From Sphingomonas oryzagri (lineage in GTDB: Bacteria; Pseudomonadota; Alphaproteobacteria; Sphingomonadales; Sphingomonadaceae), in NCBI RefSeq assembly GCF_029906645.1, contig NZ_JARYGZ010000001.1:925208-989207 (forward strand): 64,000 nucleotides of DNA, written 5' to 3'. Shown here piece after piece: positions 8,299-18,913 of the stretch. Position numbers and translations under genes: made by a program. Positions within the stretch are counted from its first letter, which is position 1, and the number at the start of each line of letters is the position of its first letter. The notes below the pieces were generated by a model, which searched no databases, had not been told where the DNA came from, and saw nothing but the letters and a program-made list of their open reading frames with translations.

Positions 8299-9107
8299 GC
8301 TTCTACTCCTACGCGGGCGGTCCGTACCGCGTCCGCCAATTGTGATACCAGCGCACGCGCCGGTTCGGGATCGCCGCCGGCCTTGGCGAGCGCATCGACG
8401 ATCGCCGACCCGACCACCACGCCATCCGCCACCCGCGCGATCGCGGCGGCCTGTTCCGGCGTGCGGACCCCGAAGCCCACCGCGATCGGCAGATCGGTGC
8501 CGGCGCGCAGCTTGGCGACGGCGGCCTCGATGCTGTCGGTCGCGGCCTGCTGCAGCCCGGTGATCCCGGCGACCGAGACATAATATAGGAAACCCGATGC
8601 GCCCTCCAGCACCGCTGGCAGCCGCGCGGCATCGGTGGTGGGGGTGGCGAGGCGGACGAGATCGACGCCCTTCGCGCGGAGCGCCGGGCCGAGCACGGCA
8701 TCCTCCTCGGCGGGCACATCGACGCAGATCACGCCGTCAATACCTGCGTGCTCAAGGGCTTGCGCGAACCAGCTCGCACCCCGGATGAGCATCGGATTGG
8801 CATAGCCCATCAGCACCAGTGGCACGTCGGGATGCTTCGCGCGGAAACCCCTGGCGATGGCGAGCACGTCGGCGGTCTTCGTGCCGGCGCCGAGCGCGCG
8901 GATGTTCGCCTCCTGGATCGCGGGGCCGTCGGCCATCGGATCGGTGAAGGGCATCCCGAGCTCGATCACGTCCGCCCCGGCCTCGGCGATCATGTCGAGG
9001 ATCGCGGGCGTGTGCGCGGGCGAGGGATCGCCGGCAGTGACGAACGCGACCAGCGCTGCGCGGTCGTCGGCGCGCAGGCGGGCGAAGGTGGTGGCGAGGC
9101 GGCTCAT
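8295..9107 (-). CDS. trpA: Tryptophan synthase alpha chain
   Basis: Cleaves indole-3-glycerol phosphate to indole, which is channelled to TrpB. The 270-residue TIM barrel starts [28 protein letters not shown] follows, then the catalytic Glu in [20 protein letters not shown] (about residues 45-64), the catalytic Asp in the VDVPAEE strand region, and phosphate-binding GFGVRTPEQ and [10 protein letters not shown]. The start at 9107 is fixed by a 4-nt overlap with the preceding small gene. Its distance from trpB, 185 nt filled by that small ORF, is unusual because trpB and trpA normally abut. Confidence 0.96.
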   Translation of the reverse strand: MSRLATTFARLRADDRAALVAFVTAGDPSPAHTPAILDMIAEAGADVIELGMPFTDPMADGPAIQEANIRALGAGTKTADVLAIARGFRAKHPDVPLVLMGYANPMLIRGASWFAQALEHAGIDGVICVDVPAEEDAVLGPALRAKGVDLVRLATPTTDAARLPAVLEGASGFLYYVSVAGITGLQQAATDSIEAAVAKLRAGTDLPIAVGFGVRTPEQAAAIARVADGVVVGSAIVDALAKAGGDPEPARALVSQLADAVRTARVGVEA

Positions 9108-9291
9108 CGTTTTGCTCTTTTCTGGCGCCGTGTTTCCATGCCGACGCAGCAGACAGTCAGGATCAACCAGACCAGCGCCATCTGCCAATCCAAATGCCAG
9201 GGCTTATGCCAGAACACATGGCTCTGAATCTGGCTGAGCAGAATCAGCAAGCCGGTAAAGAGGGCGGCGCCGCACCACAGCTTGGGCCGGC

Positions 9292-9295
<4 letters not shown>
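9104..9295 (-). CDS. Small two-helix membrane protein between trpB and trpA
   Basis: A 63-residue protein with two predicted membrane segments (about residues 6-27, starting at [16 protein letters not shown], and 36-53, [18 protein letters not shown]) and a basic tail [10 protein letters not shown]. The start codon overlaps the trpB stop and the stop overlaps the trpA start, each by 4 nt in the ATGA form. This is strong evidence of translation coupled to the trp genes. I recognise no family. It could be a membrane peptide of unknown role, or simply a sphingomonad-specific insertion kept for coupling. Confidence 0.75.
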
Positions 9296-10536
<1,241 letters not shown>

Positions 10537-10633
10537 GTCTCAAGTCTTCCGGATAAGGGTGGGCGTCCGCTTCGTCGTGGGAGAAGCGATCAGCGCCATC
10601 GTGCTCCGGCGCACCCGGTGAGAACGGCCCGTT

Positions 10634-11266
10634 TCAACATGCGGATACCGCTTTGCAGAAGGCGGCGATCTTGTCCACATCCTTGACGCCCGGCGCGCTT
10701 TCCACGCCCGAGGACACGTCGACCAGCCGCGCGGCGGTAATGCCGATGGCTTCAGCGACGTTCGCTGCGTCGAGTCCGCCGGACAGTGCCCAGGGCAACG
10801 GGTGCTGAAAGCCGTCGAGCAGCTTCCAGTCGAAACGCAGCCCCATGCCGCCGGGCAGCGTGCCTTTCGGCGTTTTGGCATCGTAGAGGATGCGATCCGC
10901 GACCCCGCGATAGGCGCGCGCGGCGTCGAGATCGGCACGGGTCCGTACCGGCACCGCCTTCCACACTTCAACACCGAGCCGCGCCTTCACCGCCGCGACG
11001 CGCTCCGCCGTCTCCTCGCCGTGGAGTTGCACGCCGGTGAGGCGCGCCGCCGTCACGGCGTGGGTTAGCAGCGCGTCATCGGGATCGACGAACACCCCGA
11101 TCCGCCCGAGATGGCCCGGCGTTGCCAGCTGTCCGGCGCGTTCCGGCACGATGTCGCGCGGGCTTTTCGGGAAGAAGACGAAGCCGACATGACTCGCCCC
11201 GCCCCCGATCGCGGCATCGACGGTTTCGGGCGTGGAAAGCCCGCATATCTTGGCGGAAACTGGCAT
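10634..11266 (-). CDS. trpF: Phosphoribosylanthranilate isomerase
   Basis: Third step of the tryptophan branch (PRA to CdRP). The product has 210 residues if it starts at MPVSAKICGLSTPETVD. KICGL holds the catalytic Cys, HVGFVFFPKSPR and RIGVFVD follow, VQLHGEE is the expected strand, and the catalytic Asp lies in ILYDAKTPKGTLPGG. ALSGGLDAANVAEAI and VDVSSGVESAPGVKD bind phosphate. In-frame starts at 11278 and 11299 are possible; none has a strong ribosome-binding site. It lies in the operon between the GFA gene and trpB. Confidence 0.95.
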   Translation of the reverse strand: MPVSAKICGLSTPETVDAAIGGGASHVGFVFFPKSPRDIVPERAGQLATPGHLGRIGVFVDPDDALLTHAVTAARLTGVQLHGEETAERVAAVKARLGVEVWKAVPVRTRADLDAARAYRGVADRILYDAKTPKGTLPGGMGLRFDWKLLDGFQHPLPWALSGGLDAANVAEAIGITAARLVDVSSGVESAPGVKDVDKIAAFCKAVSAC

Positions 11267-11312
11267 GATGGGCGGCATATAGGCACGGAAAGGCGCCACG
11301 CCCAGCGCGAAG

Positions 11313-11714
11313 CTAGCGCGGCTCGAACCGTAGCACGCCCGCTAGCCGTGCCTCGCCGCCATGATCATTGGGGTGGCGCTCCCCGTCGAGCACCGGCACT
11401 TCCGCGAAATCGAACGGACTGACGCCATCGAGGCACGCGACGTTGACGCCATATTCGTTGGGGTTCGATCGGCGCTGGTGGTGCGTGTAGATGCCGCAGA
11501 CCGAGCAGAAGAAATGCTCCGCCGTGCCGGTGTTGAAGCGATAGCTGGTGAGCTTGTCCGCACCCGCGATGATGGTCACGCCGCCCATCTTGGCGGACAC
11601 AGCAACGGCGCCGCGGCGTCGGCAAAGGGAGCAGGTGCAACGGCGGATCGTGGTGAAGCCGTCCGTCAACTCCGCCTCGAACCGCACCGCGCCGCAGTGG
11701 CAACCGCCCTGCAT
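11313..11714 (-). CDS. GFA/CENP-V-type zinc protein (glutathione-dependent formaldehyde-activating family)
   Basis: A 133-residue protein of the GFA fold. GGCHCGAVRFEAEL at the N-terminus and CTCSLCRRRGA give the two structural Cys clusters. FFCSVCGIYTHHQRR is the second zinc site, and GVNVACLDGVSPFDF is the conserved C-terminal strand. Members bind zinc and some react with S-hydroxymethyl-glutathione, but most have no proven substrate, so the precise role is unknown. The ATG at 11714 follows pyrF by 11 nt. An upstream TTG at 11729 would overlap the pyrF stop by 4 nt and add five residues. Confidence 0.85.
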   Translation of the reverse strand: MQGGCHCGAVRFEAELTDGFTTIRRCTCSLCRRRGAVAVSAKMGGVTIIAGADKLTSYRFNTGTAEHFFCSVCGIYTHHQRRSNPNEYGVNVACLDGVSPFDFAEVPVLDGERHPNDHGGEARLAGVLRFEPR

Positions 11715-11725
11715 CGCGGATGACG

Positions 11726-12406
11726 TCAAAGCGTCGCCTCAATCGCGCGGGCGGCGATGTCGGGATCCTCGGCCTTGGTGATCGGGCGGCCGATGACCAG
11801 CACGGAGGCGCCGTGATCGAGCGCCTGGCGCGGCGTCACCACGCGCTTCTGGTCGCCGACCACGCCATCCGCAGGCCGCACGCCGGGGACGACGAAGAAG
11901 CCGCCCGGCCAGAGCTTCTTGGCGGCCTTCACCTCCGCGCCCGAGCAGACCACACCGTCCAGCCCCGCCTCGCGGGCGAGTTCGGTCAGGCGCGTCACCT
12001 GATCGTGCGCGTTGCCGCGGAAGCCGACGGCGTCGATGTCGCTCTCGTCCAGCGAGGTCAGCATCGTCACGCCCACTACCTTGGTACCGAGCGGCGCGGC
12101 CGCCTTGGCATCCTCCATCATCGCGCGGCCGCCCGAGGCGTGGACCGTGACGATCGCCGGCTCCAGCGTGGCGAGCGAGTGCATCGCCTTGCCGACCGTG
12201 TTGGGGATGTCGTGCAGCTTGAGATCGAGGAAGATCGGCAGGCCGAGCGCCGCCATCTCGCGCACACCGGGGCGGCCGTTGGCGGCGAAGAATTCGAGGC
12301 CGAGCTTGATGCCGCCGACATGGTGGCGAACCTTGGCGGCGATCGCCTTGGCATGTTCGATCTCTGGCGTGTCGAGCGCGACGAAGATGGGAGAACGGTG
12401 GGTCAT
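11726..12406 (-). CDS. pyrF: Orotidine 5'-phosphate decarboxylase
   Basis: Last step of UMP synthesis. The 226-residue TIM barrel starts MTHRSPIFVALDTPE. The substrate Lys is in GIKLGLEFF, the catalytic charge network D-x-K-x-x-D is in FLDLKLHDIPNTV (about residues 60-72), and the C-terminal part has VVPGVRPADG and VIGRPITKAEDP. It overlaps the lapA stop by 4 nt. With trpF and the GFA gene next, the operon mixes pyrimidine and tryptophan steps, as in other alphaproteobacteria. Confidence 0.97.
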   Translation of the reverse strand: MTHRSPIFVALDTPEIEHAKAIAAKVRHHVGGIKLGLEFFAANGRPGVREMAALGLPIFLDLKLHDIPNTVGKAMHSLATLEPAIVTVHASGGRAMMEDAKAAAPLGTKVVGVTMLTSLDESDIDAVGFRGNAHDQVTRLTELAREAGLDGVVCSGAEVKAAKKLWPGGFFVVPGVRPADGVVGDQKRVVTPRQALDHGASVLVIGRPITKAEDPDIAARAIEATL

Positions 12407-12732
12407 GGCGCCTTGTCTGGGATCGGGGCGGGCGGCTCGATGATCGAGCCGGGCGCCGGCGTCAAGGCCGGGGCGGGATCGACACCGCGTATGTCGGCCA
12501 GTGCGCGCTCGTGACTTTCGATCCGGCGCTGCAGTCGCCAGCGCGAGGCGCGGTGCCAGCCGAAGGTCGGCAGGAAGCCGATCAGGAAAGCGCCGAACAC
12601 CAGGATCGGCAGCTTGATCTCGAGGATCAGCCCGCCCCACAGCATCACCTTGACAGGCTGCCAGTTGTTCATCGCGAACACCACCGCGACGATCGCGAGC
12701 ACTACCCAGAACAGGGTCTTGAGAAACTGCAT
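12403..12732 (-). CDS. lapA: LapA-domain (DUF1049) membrane protein
   Basis: A 109-residue inner-membrane protein with two hydrophobic helices: LFWVVLAIVAVVFAMNNWQPV at the N-terminus and LPILVFGAFLIGFLPTFGWH. An Arg-rich coiled segment (RWRLQRRIESHERALADI) and a Pro-rich tail follow. The N-N-x-x-P-V after the first helix and the spacing match LapA/YciS proteins, which in enterobacteria assist LPS assembly control with LapB. No lapB is next to it, and sphingomonads generally lack LPS, so the role here is open. It is the first gene of the pyrF-trp operon. Confidence 0.82.
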   Translation of the reverse strand: MQFLKTLFWVVLAIVAVVFAMNNWQPVKVMLWGGLILEIKLPILVFGAFLIGFLPTFGWHRASRWRLQRRIESHERALADIRGVDPAPALTPAPGSIIEPPAPIPDKAP

Positions 12733-12806
12733 GGTGCCGAGACTATGCGGGATCGTTGCGGGAAGCGAGTCTCTTGGCCCACCCTTTCAAGGGAGGGGCC
12801 GAAAGC

Positions 12807-15125
12807 TCACCCGACCTCGCGCTCCAGCGCATCGAACAATTCGGGCACATGCTTCAACCGGTCCCGCTCTTCGGCAAGGATGGCGCGGAACAGCTCGCGC
12901 TTCATGCCGGCGATCGCGCCGGGGCGGAGCGTGCGGCCGGCGGGCATGGTGGAGGCGACGATGTCGATCAGCCGGTCTGCGCCGTGGAGGCGGCCCCAAA
13001 GGTAGTCGTTCTCGCGATAGGCGCGGCTGAAGAAGGCGCCGAAGCTGTTGAACTGGATGCCCTTGAGCGTCGCCTCGGCGCCGCCCGAGCGGATCGCGCG
13101 GGCATCCTCCGGCGCGATGCGATCGACCTTCACCGGATCGAACTCGTCCAGCCCTTCACCTTGCAGCAGCGGCAGGATGGCGATGTCGTAGAAGGGGAAG
13201 CCGAGATAGGCGAGCAGCATCCGCCGCCGCGCATCGCCCTTGGGCAAGGCGGTGAAGGCCGTGGCGAGCCGCACGTCGGCGGCATCGTCGAGAGCGGCGA
13301 GGCCGCGCGTCTGCGCCACCCAATCGAGCGCGGCGCCGGTCTGCTCGACCGCTATGCGCGCAGCGGCGCGCGACGGCTCATCGAAGAAATCGTCCGATTG
13401 CCGGTCGAGATAGGGCGTGAGCGCGTCGAACAGCCCTTCGCGCATCGTCTGCGCGGCTTCGCGCGGCACCTCGCCCGCCTGCTCCATCGCCTCGATCCGG
13501 CGGGCGAGGAAGCGCAGGCGGCGGATGCGGAACCGCAGATCGTGGCGGCGGAAGAACAGCACCGCCGCGTCGGAGGCGCCATTAGCGGACAGCGCGTGCA
13601 TGTCGCGCAGGCCCTGTTCGGAGACGTAGCCGGCGATCGCGTCGCGATAGGCCGGCAGCGAGGGTCGGTGCGCCGGGCCGGCGAGCGAGTGGAGCAGGAT
13701 CGCCAACTCCTCCGACACGCTGTTGAGCTTGAGGTGGCCGTAGGAGGCGAAGGCGTAGCCCGCACCCTTGGTGGCCCGCTCGTGCGCCTTGGCGCGCCAG
13801 CTCACCAGCCGCGCGGGCGTCGGCGAATCGAGGAAGAAGGTGGAACCGAGCGCGTCTTCCACCGCCGCCTCCACCTCGGGACGAATCGCGTCGGTCAGGC
13901 TGCGCATCCGCTCGATCCGCTGCGACCGGGCCTCGATCGATTCGAGATTGTCGCGGATCGGCTGTTCGCGCGGAATGTCGGACATCGCGCCGAAGATCGT
14001 CTGGAAGAATCCCGGCAATTCGGCCGCGCCGCCAGACAGGCGGAAGCTGCGCTTGCCCGGATGCGGATCGATATAGACGAAGCGGCGATCGACCTCGCGC
14101 CGCGCCGGCCGGTTACGCAGCGCGTTGACGGCGGGGCGGAAGGGCGCGTTGGCGAGCACCGATCCGTCGATGAGAGCCGCTGATTCGACATGGCTGGCGG
14201 CATGGTGGCGGGGAAGGGCGCGGGCGAGGAAGTCGTCGCGGCCGGGCCATTCGCGCTCGCGTTCGGCCAGCACCGCGTCCAGTTCGCCGACATGGAAGGG
14301 TGGAAAGGCGCCGGGGAAGCTGGCCGTCGCGCGCGCCGCGAAGGCCAGCTCGGCCGGGTCCGCGATGGTGCGCACGCCGTCCGCGTCGGGCAAGCCGCGA
14401 TCGGTGAAGCCCAATGTCAGGCGATGTTCGGTCTCCATCACCTCGTCGGGCGAATGGAGCTTCAGCCGCTCGGGGTGGCCGTGAAAATCGGTGACCGTCA
14501 CCATCAGGTCGAGCGGCTGGCCATCGGGCAGCAGCGGCGGGCCGCCGGGGCCGGTCGCCATCGCGTCGAGCGCGTCGAGGATCAAAGCGGTGAAGCCCGC
14601 GCCGGCGAAGGGCGGCTCGAACCAGCGACCGCGCACGAAGGCACCCAGTTTCGAGCGGACCTCGGCACGGGCGGCGGGTTCGACCGTCTCCTCCAGCCCC
14701 GACTGGCGGCTCGCCCACGCCCAGGCGATCGGCGTGGCCCACAGCTTGGAGAAACGGTTGCCGGCTTTGGCCTCGGGATCGACCAGTTGCTCGACATCGG
14801 CATTTTCCAGCCAGAGCTTCGTCAGCGGCTCCAGCGTCTGTCCGCGCGAGATCGCCTGCGCGAGGAAGATGCCGTTCAGCCCCCCCGCGCTCGCGCCCGC
14901 GATGATGTCGACCAGCACGCGCAGGTGGACGTCGCCTTCCTGCGCCATGCATTCCAGCAGGCGGCGGTAGACGGCCTCGCTCTCGGTCTCGCACTCGTCG
15001 CCGGCCACATACGCGCGGCTGGCACGGGCGAGATGCCAGATCTCCTTGGTGATGCCGTGCATATACACGGCGAGGCTGATTCCGCCGTAGCAGACCAGCG
15101 CCAGCCTCAGTTCCTTCTCCCGCAT
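12807..15125 (-). CDS. Large patatin-like phospholipase-family protein
   Basis: A 772-residue protein that starts MREKELRLALVCYGGISLAVYMHG, the oxyanion-loop start of the patatin fold. The nucleophile elbow GASAGG has Ser79, and the dyad Asp lies in ALIDGSVLANAPF around residue 320. It is much longer than simple patatins (about 300 residues) and fits the long patatin-related family with a DUF3376-like C-terminal half. Substrate is unknown; lipid acyl hydrolase activity is inferred from the intact Ser/Asp dyad. I chose the ATG at 15125; an in-frame TTG at 15164 adds 13 residues. It is divergent from the DUF4142 gene. Confidence 0.85.
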   Translation of the reverse strand: MREKELRLALVCYGGISLAVYMHGITKEIWHLARASRAYVAGDECETESEAVYRRLLECMAQEGDVHLRVLVDIIAGASAGGLNGIFLAQAISRGQTLEPLTKLWLENADVEQLVDPEAKAGNRFSKLWATPIAWAWASRQSGLEETVEPAARAEVRSKLGAFVRGRWFEPPFAGAGFTALILDALDAMATGPGGPPLLPDGQPLDLMVTVTDFHGHPERLKLHSPDEVMETEHRLTLGFTDRGLPDADGVRTIADPAELAFAARATASFPGAFPPFHVGELDAVLAEREREWPGRDDFLARALPRHHAASHVESAALIDGSVLANAPFRPAVNALRNRPARREVDRRFVYIDPHPGKRSFRLSGGAAELPGFFQTIFGAMSDIPREQPIRDNLESIEARSQRIERMRSLTDAIRPEVEAAVEDALGSTFFLDSPTPARLVSWRAKAHERATKGAGYAFASYGHLKLNSVSEELAILLHSLAGPAHRPSLPAYRDAIAGYVSEQGLRDMHALSANGASDAAVLFFRRHDLRFRIRRLRFLARRIEAMEQAGEVPREAAQTMREGLFDALTPYLDRQSDDFFDEPSRAAARIAVEQTGAALDWVAQTRGLAALDDAADVRLATAFTALPKGDARRRMLLAYLGFPFYDIAILPLLQGEGLDEFDPVKVDRIAPEDARAIRSGGAEATLKGIQFNSFGAFFSRAYRENDYLWGRLHGADRLIDIVASTMPAGRTLRPGAIAGMKRELFRAILAEERDRLKHVPELFDALEREVG

Positions 15126-15227
15126 ATTGGGGCCAGAGGTGGCATGGCGGCGTCGGGGCGGCAAGGGGCGGCATCGCTTTCATGCGTGATGCGTTCTAGG
15201 ATGGCGTCCGGGGGCAGGAGACAGCCG

Positions 15228-15716
15228 ATGCGTATCCGCACCCCGATGGGAATCCTTTTCGCAATCGCTCTGTCGATACCGGCATGGGCAGCAGCGCCGA
15301 TGTCCGGCCGCGATTTCGTCGCAAAGGCCGGCGCCGGCGACATGTGGGAGCTGAAGGAGGCGGCGATGATGACGACCTCCACCAACAGCGACGTTGCCGC
15401 CTTCGCGAAGCAGATGACCACCGACCACACGCAGAGCACCGCGATGGTGAAGGCGGCAGCCAAGGCGGATGGCGTGGCGGTGACGCCGGTGATGTCGCCG
15501 AAGCAGCAGGCCGATCTCGCGGCGCTTTCCGCCTCGAAGGGCGCGGCGCGCGACAGCCTCTACATCACCCAGCAGAAGGCCGCGCACGCCGATGCGCTGG
15601 CGCTGATGCAGGGCTATGCGGCGTCGGGCAGGGCGCCACACCTCAAGGCCGCCGCCGCGAAGATCGCGCCGGTGGTGCAGGGGCACATCGACATGCTGGG
15701 CAAGCTGGCGCTGTAG
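15228..15716 (+). CDS. Exported DUF4142 protein
   Basis: A 162-residue protein with signal peptide [24 protein letters not shown], cleaved probably after AWA. The mature part matches DUF4142: [17 protein letters not shown], then [18 protein letters not shown] and an alpha-helical bundle with [20 protein letters not shown], ending VVQGHIDML. The His and Glu residues spaced along the helices recall ferritin-like bundles. Function is unknown; a periplasmic location is inferred. GCAGGAG lies about 7 nt before the ATG. It converges on rnd, with 4 nt between stop codons. Confidence 0.88.
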   Translation: MRIRTPMGILFAIALSIPAWAAAPMSGRDFVAKAGAGDMWELKEAAMMTTSTNSDVAAFAKQMTTDHTQSTAMVKAAAKADGVAVTPVMSPKQQADLAALSASKGAARDSLYITQQKAAHADALALMQGYAASGRAPHLKAAAAKIAPVVQGHIDMLGKLAL

Positions 15717-15720
15717 CGCC

Positions 15721-16899
15721 TCAGCCCTCGGCGTCGTCCAGCCGGGTCATCTTGAGCTTGCCGTTCTGCACGGCGAAACCCATGCGCCCCTCGACCAGAT
15801 CGAGCGCGTCGCGGCCGAACTGTTCGTAGCGCCAGCCTTCGAGGATCGAGAGGCCGTCGCGCCGCCCCGCCGCCAGCGCTTCCAGATCGTCCGAACGCGC
15901 GATCAGCCGGGGCGCGACGTCGGTTTCCTTGGCGCGGATCTTGAGCAGCAGCTTGAGCAGGTCCGCCACCAGCGCGCCATCCTTGCCGAGGCCGGGCTTG
16001 CGATCCTCGCGCGCCGGCATCTCGTCGTCGGGCAGGTTGGTCGCCGCCTCCAGCGCGCCCATCAGCCGCGCGCCGATGTCGTTGCCGGCCCAGCTTTGCG
16101 AGAGGCCGCGCACCTTGGCGAGATCCTTCTGTTCGCGCGGCGGGTGGCTGGCGATGTCGGCCAGCGTCTCGTCCTTCATGATGCGGCCGCGCGGCAGATC
16201 CTTGCCCTGCGCCTCGCGCTCGCGCCATGCCGCCAGAGCCTTGAGGCGACCCAGCACCTCCGGGCGGCGGCTCGGCACCTTGACGCGGTGCCATGCCTGA
16301 TCGGGTTCGTTGACGTAGTTGGCCGGATCGCCCAGCCGCTCCATCTCCTGATCCAGCCACGCGCCGCGCCCGGTGCGCTTCAGCTTGTCGAGCAGCTTGG
16401 GGAAGATCTTCACCAGATGCGTGACGTCACCGATCGCATAGTCGATCTGGCGCTTGTCGAGCGGGCGGCGTGCCCAGTCGGTGAAGCGCGCGCCCTTGTC
16501 CAGCTTGATGCCCGTCCAGCTCTCGACGAGGTTGGAATAGCCGACCTGCTCGCCCATCCCCAGCGCCATCGCCGCGATCTGCGTGTCGAACAGCGGGAAG
16601 GGCGTCTTGCCGGTCAGGTTGTGGACGATCTCGAGATCCTGCCCGCCGGCGTGAAAGACCTTCAGCACCTCGTCATTGTTGACCATCAGGTCGAGCAATG
16701 GCGTCATGTCGATGCCCGGCGCCTTCGGATCGATCGCGGCGGCCTCGTTCGAATCTGCGATCTGGATCAGGCACAGCTCCGGCCAGTAGCTGTTCTCGCG
16801 CATGAACTCGGTATCCACGGCCACATAGGGGCTGTTGGCGAGGCGGCTGCAAAGGTCGGCAAGGGTATCACTGTCTGTGACAAGCGGATGAATAAGCAT
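15721..16899 (-). CDS. rnd: Ribonuclease D
   Basis: 3'-5' exoribonuclease for tRNA maturation. The 392-residue protein has the DEDD-type exonuclease motifs: [21 protein letters not shown] (Exo I, D-x-E), [16 protein letters not shown] (Exo II), and [17 protein letters not shown] (Exo III with Y-x3-D). An HRDC domain follows ([20 protein letters not shown]), with a second HRDC-like region at the end. The start at 16899 has GGAAGG 6 nt upstream. It is divergent from aspS with a 93-nt shared upstream region. Confidence 0.95.
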   Translation of the reverse strand: MLIHPLVTDSDTLADLCSRLANSPYVAVDTEFMRENSYWPELCLIQIADSNEAAAIDPKAPGIDMTPLLDLMVNNDEVLKVFHAGGQDLEIVHNLTGKTPFPLFDTQIAAMALGMGEQVGYSNLVESWTGIKLDKGARFTDWARRPLDKRQIDYAIGDVTHLVKIFPKLLDKLKRTGRGAWLDQEMERLGDPANYVNEPDQAWHRVKVPSRRPEVLGRLKALAAWREREAQGKDLPRGRIMKDETLADIASHPPREQKDLAKVRGLSQSWAGNDIGARLMGALEAATNLPDDEMPAREDRKPGLGKDGALVADLLKLLLKIRAKETDVAPRLIARSDDLEALAAGRRDGLSILEGWRYEQFGRDALDLVEGRMGFAVQNGKLKMTRLDDAEG

Positions 16900-16992
16900 G
16901 AACCTTCCATAAACAGACCGCCGCGCCTTGACAAAGAGGGCTTGGCGCCGGAAGCGCACGGCCTTTCATTATTCAGACGGACCGTATCTCCG

Positions 16993-18804
16993 ATGCACGC
17001 CTATCGCACCCACACCTGCGCCCAGCTTCGTGCCAGCGACGTCGGGCAGAATGTCCGTCTTTCCGGCTGGGTGCACCGCGTTCGAGATCATGGCGGCGTG
17101 CTGTTCGTCGATCTGCGCGATCATTACGGCCTCGTCCAGATCGTCGCGGATTCGGATTCGGAGGCGCTGCGCGCGCTGGAGACGGTGCGCGCCGAGAGCG
17201 TGATCACCATCGACGGCGTGGTCGAGGCGCGCGCCAAGGAAGCGGTGAACCCCAACCTCGCCACCGGCGAGATCGAGGTGCGCGCGAAGAGCGTAACGAT
17301 CCTCTCCGCCGCCGCCGAGCTGCCGCTGCCGGTCGCGGGCGAGCAGGAATATCCCGAGGACGTGCGCCTGCGCTACCGCTTCCTCGATCTGCGCCGGGAG
17401 ACGCTGCACGCCAACATCGTGACGCGCACCAGGATCATCCGCGACATGCGCCGCCGCATGGAAGATGCCGGCTTCACCGAATATTCGACGCCGATCCTCA
17501 CCGCCTCCTCGCCCGAGGGCGCGCGCGACTTCCTGGTGCCGAGCCGCATCCACGAGGGCAAGTTCTACGCGCTGCCGCAGGCGCCGCAGCAGTATAAGCA
17601 GCTGCTGATGGTTGCGGGCTTCGATCGCTATTTCCAGATCGCGCCCTGCTTCCGCGACGAGGATCCGCGCGCCGATCGCCTGCCGGGCGAATTCTACCAG
17701 CTCGATCTGGAGATGAGCTTCGTCACGCAGGAAGACGTGTGGAACACGATGGAGCCGGTGATCGCCGGCGTGTTCGAGCAGTTCGCGGAAGGAAAACCGG
17801 TGACGCCCTCGGGCAGCTTCCCGCGCATCCCCTATAGCGAGGCGATCCTGAAATACGGGTCCGACAAGCCGGATCTGCGCAACCCGATCGAGATCGTAGA
17901 CGTCACCGATCATTTTCATGGCTCGGGCTTCGGGATCTTCGCCTCGCTGGTCGCGGGCGGCAGCGTGATCCGTGCGATCCCGGCGCCGGGCGCGGGGGCG
18001 GGCAGCCGCAAGTTCTTCGACGACATGAACAATTGGGCGCGCGGCGAGGGCTATTCGGGCCTCGGCTACATCAACATCAAGGATGGCGTCCCCGGCGGCC
18101 CGATCGCCAAGAACCATGGCGAGGAGGCGACCGCCAAGCTGATCGCGGCGCTCGGCCTCGGCCCGAACGACGGCGTGTTCTTCGCGGCCGGCACCCCGGC
18201 GGCGGCGGCCAAGCTCGCCGGCCTCGCGCGCACCCGTGCCGCCGAACAGCTCGACCTGATCGACAAGGATCGGTTCGCGCTCTGCTGGATCGTCGACTTC
18301 CCCTTCTACGAGTGGGACGAAGACGAGAAGAAGGTCGAGTTCGCGCACAACCCCTTCTCGATGCCGCAGGGCGGGCTGGAGGCGCTGAACGGGCAGGATC
18401 CGCTGTCGCTCAAGGCCTTCCAGTACGACATGGTCTGCAACGGCTACGAGATCGCCTCCGGATCGATCCGCAACCAGTCGCCCGAGACGATGGTCAAGGC
18501 GTTCGAGCTGGTCGGGCTGTCGAAGGCGGACGTCGAGGAGCGTTTCGGCGGCCTCTACCGTGCCTTCCAGTACGGCGCGCCACCGCATGGCGGCATGGCG
18601 GCGGGCGTCGATCGCATTGTGATGCTGCTGTGCGGCGCGCAGAACCTCCGCGAGATCACGCTGTTCCCGATGAACCAGAAGGCCGAGGATCTGCTGATGG
18701 GCGCGCCGTCGCCCGCCGGCATCAAGCAGCTGCGTGAACTCCACATCCGCACGCTGGAAGCGCAGAAGGATCTTCCCAAGATCGTGGAACCGCACAAGGG
18801 CTGA
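16993..18804 (+). CDS. aspS: Aspartyl-tRNA synthetase (probably non-discriminating type)
   Basis: Class II synthetase charging tRNA-Asp. The 603-residue bacterial-type protein has the N-terminal OB fold ([23 protein letters not shown]), motif 1 around residue 145, motif 2 [19 protein letters not shown] (about residues 218-236), a GAD insertion domain, and motif 3 [14 protein letters not shown] near the C-terminus. Whether it also charges tRNA-Asn, as in many alphaproteobacteria, cannot be judged here since gatCAB is not in the window. A TTGACA-like element at about 16929 may belong to its promoter. Confidence 0.97.
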   Translation: MHAYRTHTCAQLRASDVGQNVRLSGWVHRVRDHGGVLFVDLRDHYGLVQIVADSDSEALRALETVRAESVITIDGVVEARAKEAVNPNLATGEIEVRAKSVTILSAAAELPLPVAGEQEYPEDVRLRYRFLDLRRETLHANIVTRTRIIRDMRRRMEDAGFTEYSTPILTASSPEGARDFLVPSRIHEGKFYALPQAPQQYKQLLMVAGFDRYFQIAPCFRDEDPRADRLPGEFYQLDLEMSFVTQEDVWNTMEPVIAGVFEQFAEGKPVTPSGSFPRIPYSEAILKYGSDKPDLRNPIEIVDVTDHFHGSGFGIFASLVAGGSVIRAIPAPGAGAGSRKFFDDMNNWARGEGYSGLGYINIKDGVPGGPIAKNHGEEATAKLIAALGLGPNDGVFFAAGTPAAAAKLAGLARTRAAEQLDLIDKDRFALCWIVDFPFYEWDEDEKKVEFAHNPFSMPQGGLEALNGQDPLSLKAFQYDMVCNGYEIASGSIRNQSPETMVKAFELVGLSKADVEERFGGLYRAFQYGAPPHGGMAAGVDRIVMLLCGAQNLREITLFPMNQKAEDLLMGAPSPAGIKQLRELHIRTLEAQKDLPKIVEPHKG

Positions 18805-18913
18805 AGGTCTTTTCCTCCTCGGCCGTAACGAACGAGGAGACTGTGCCGTGGTGGGACGCACCCCGCGTTACCCTATCTCGCAAGCGGGCAAGCGGTCGCC
18901 TAGCTCCAAGAGC

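Noticed and set aside
10537-10633. A trp leader peptide or attenuator before trpB
   Set aside because: No short ORF with tandem Trp codons and no terminator/antiterminator pair could be found.
16969-18861. A 630-codon frame antisense to aspS
   Set aside because: Same antisense codon-bias effect; the sense strand holds all class II synthetase motifs.
18805-18913. A terminator between aspS and ppk2
   Set aside because: A 7-bp inverted repeat CTCCTCG/CGAGGAG exists, but it has an 11-nt loop and no T-run after it.
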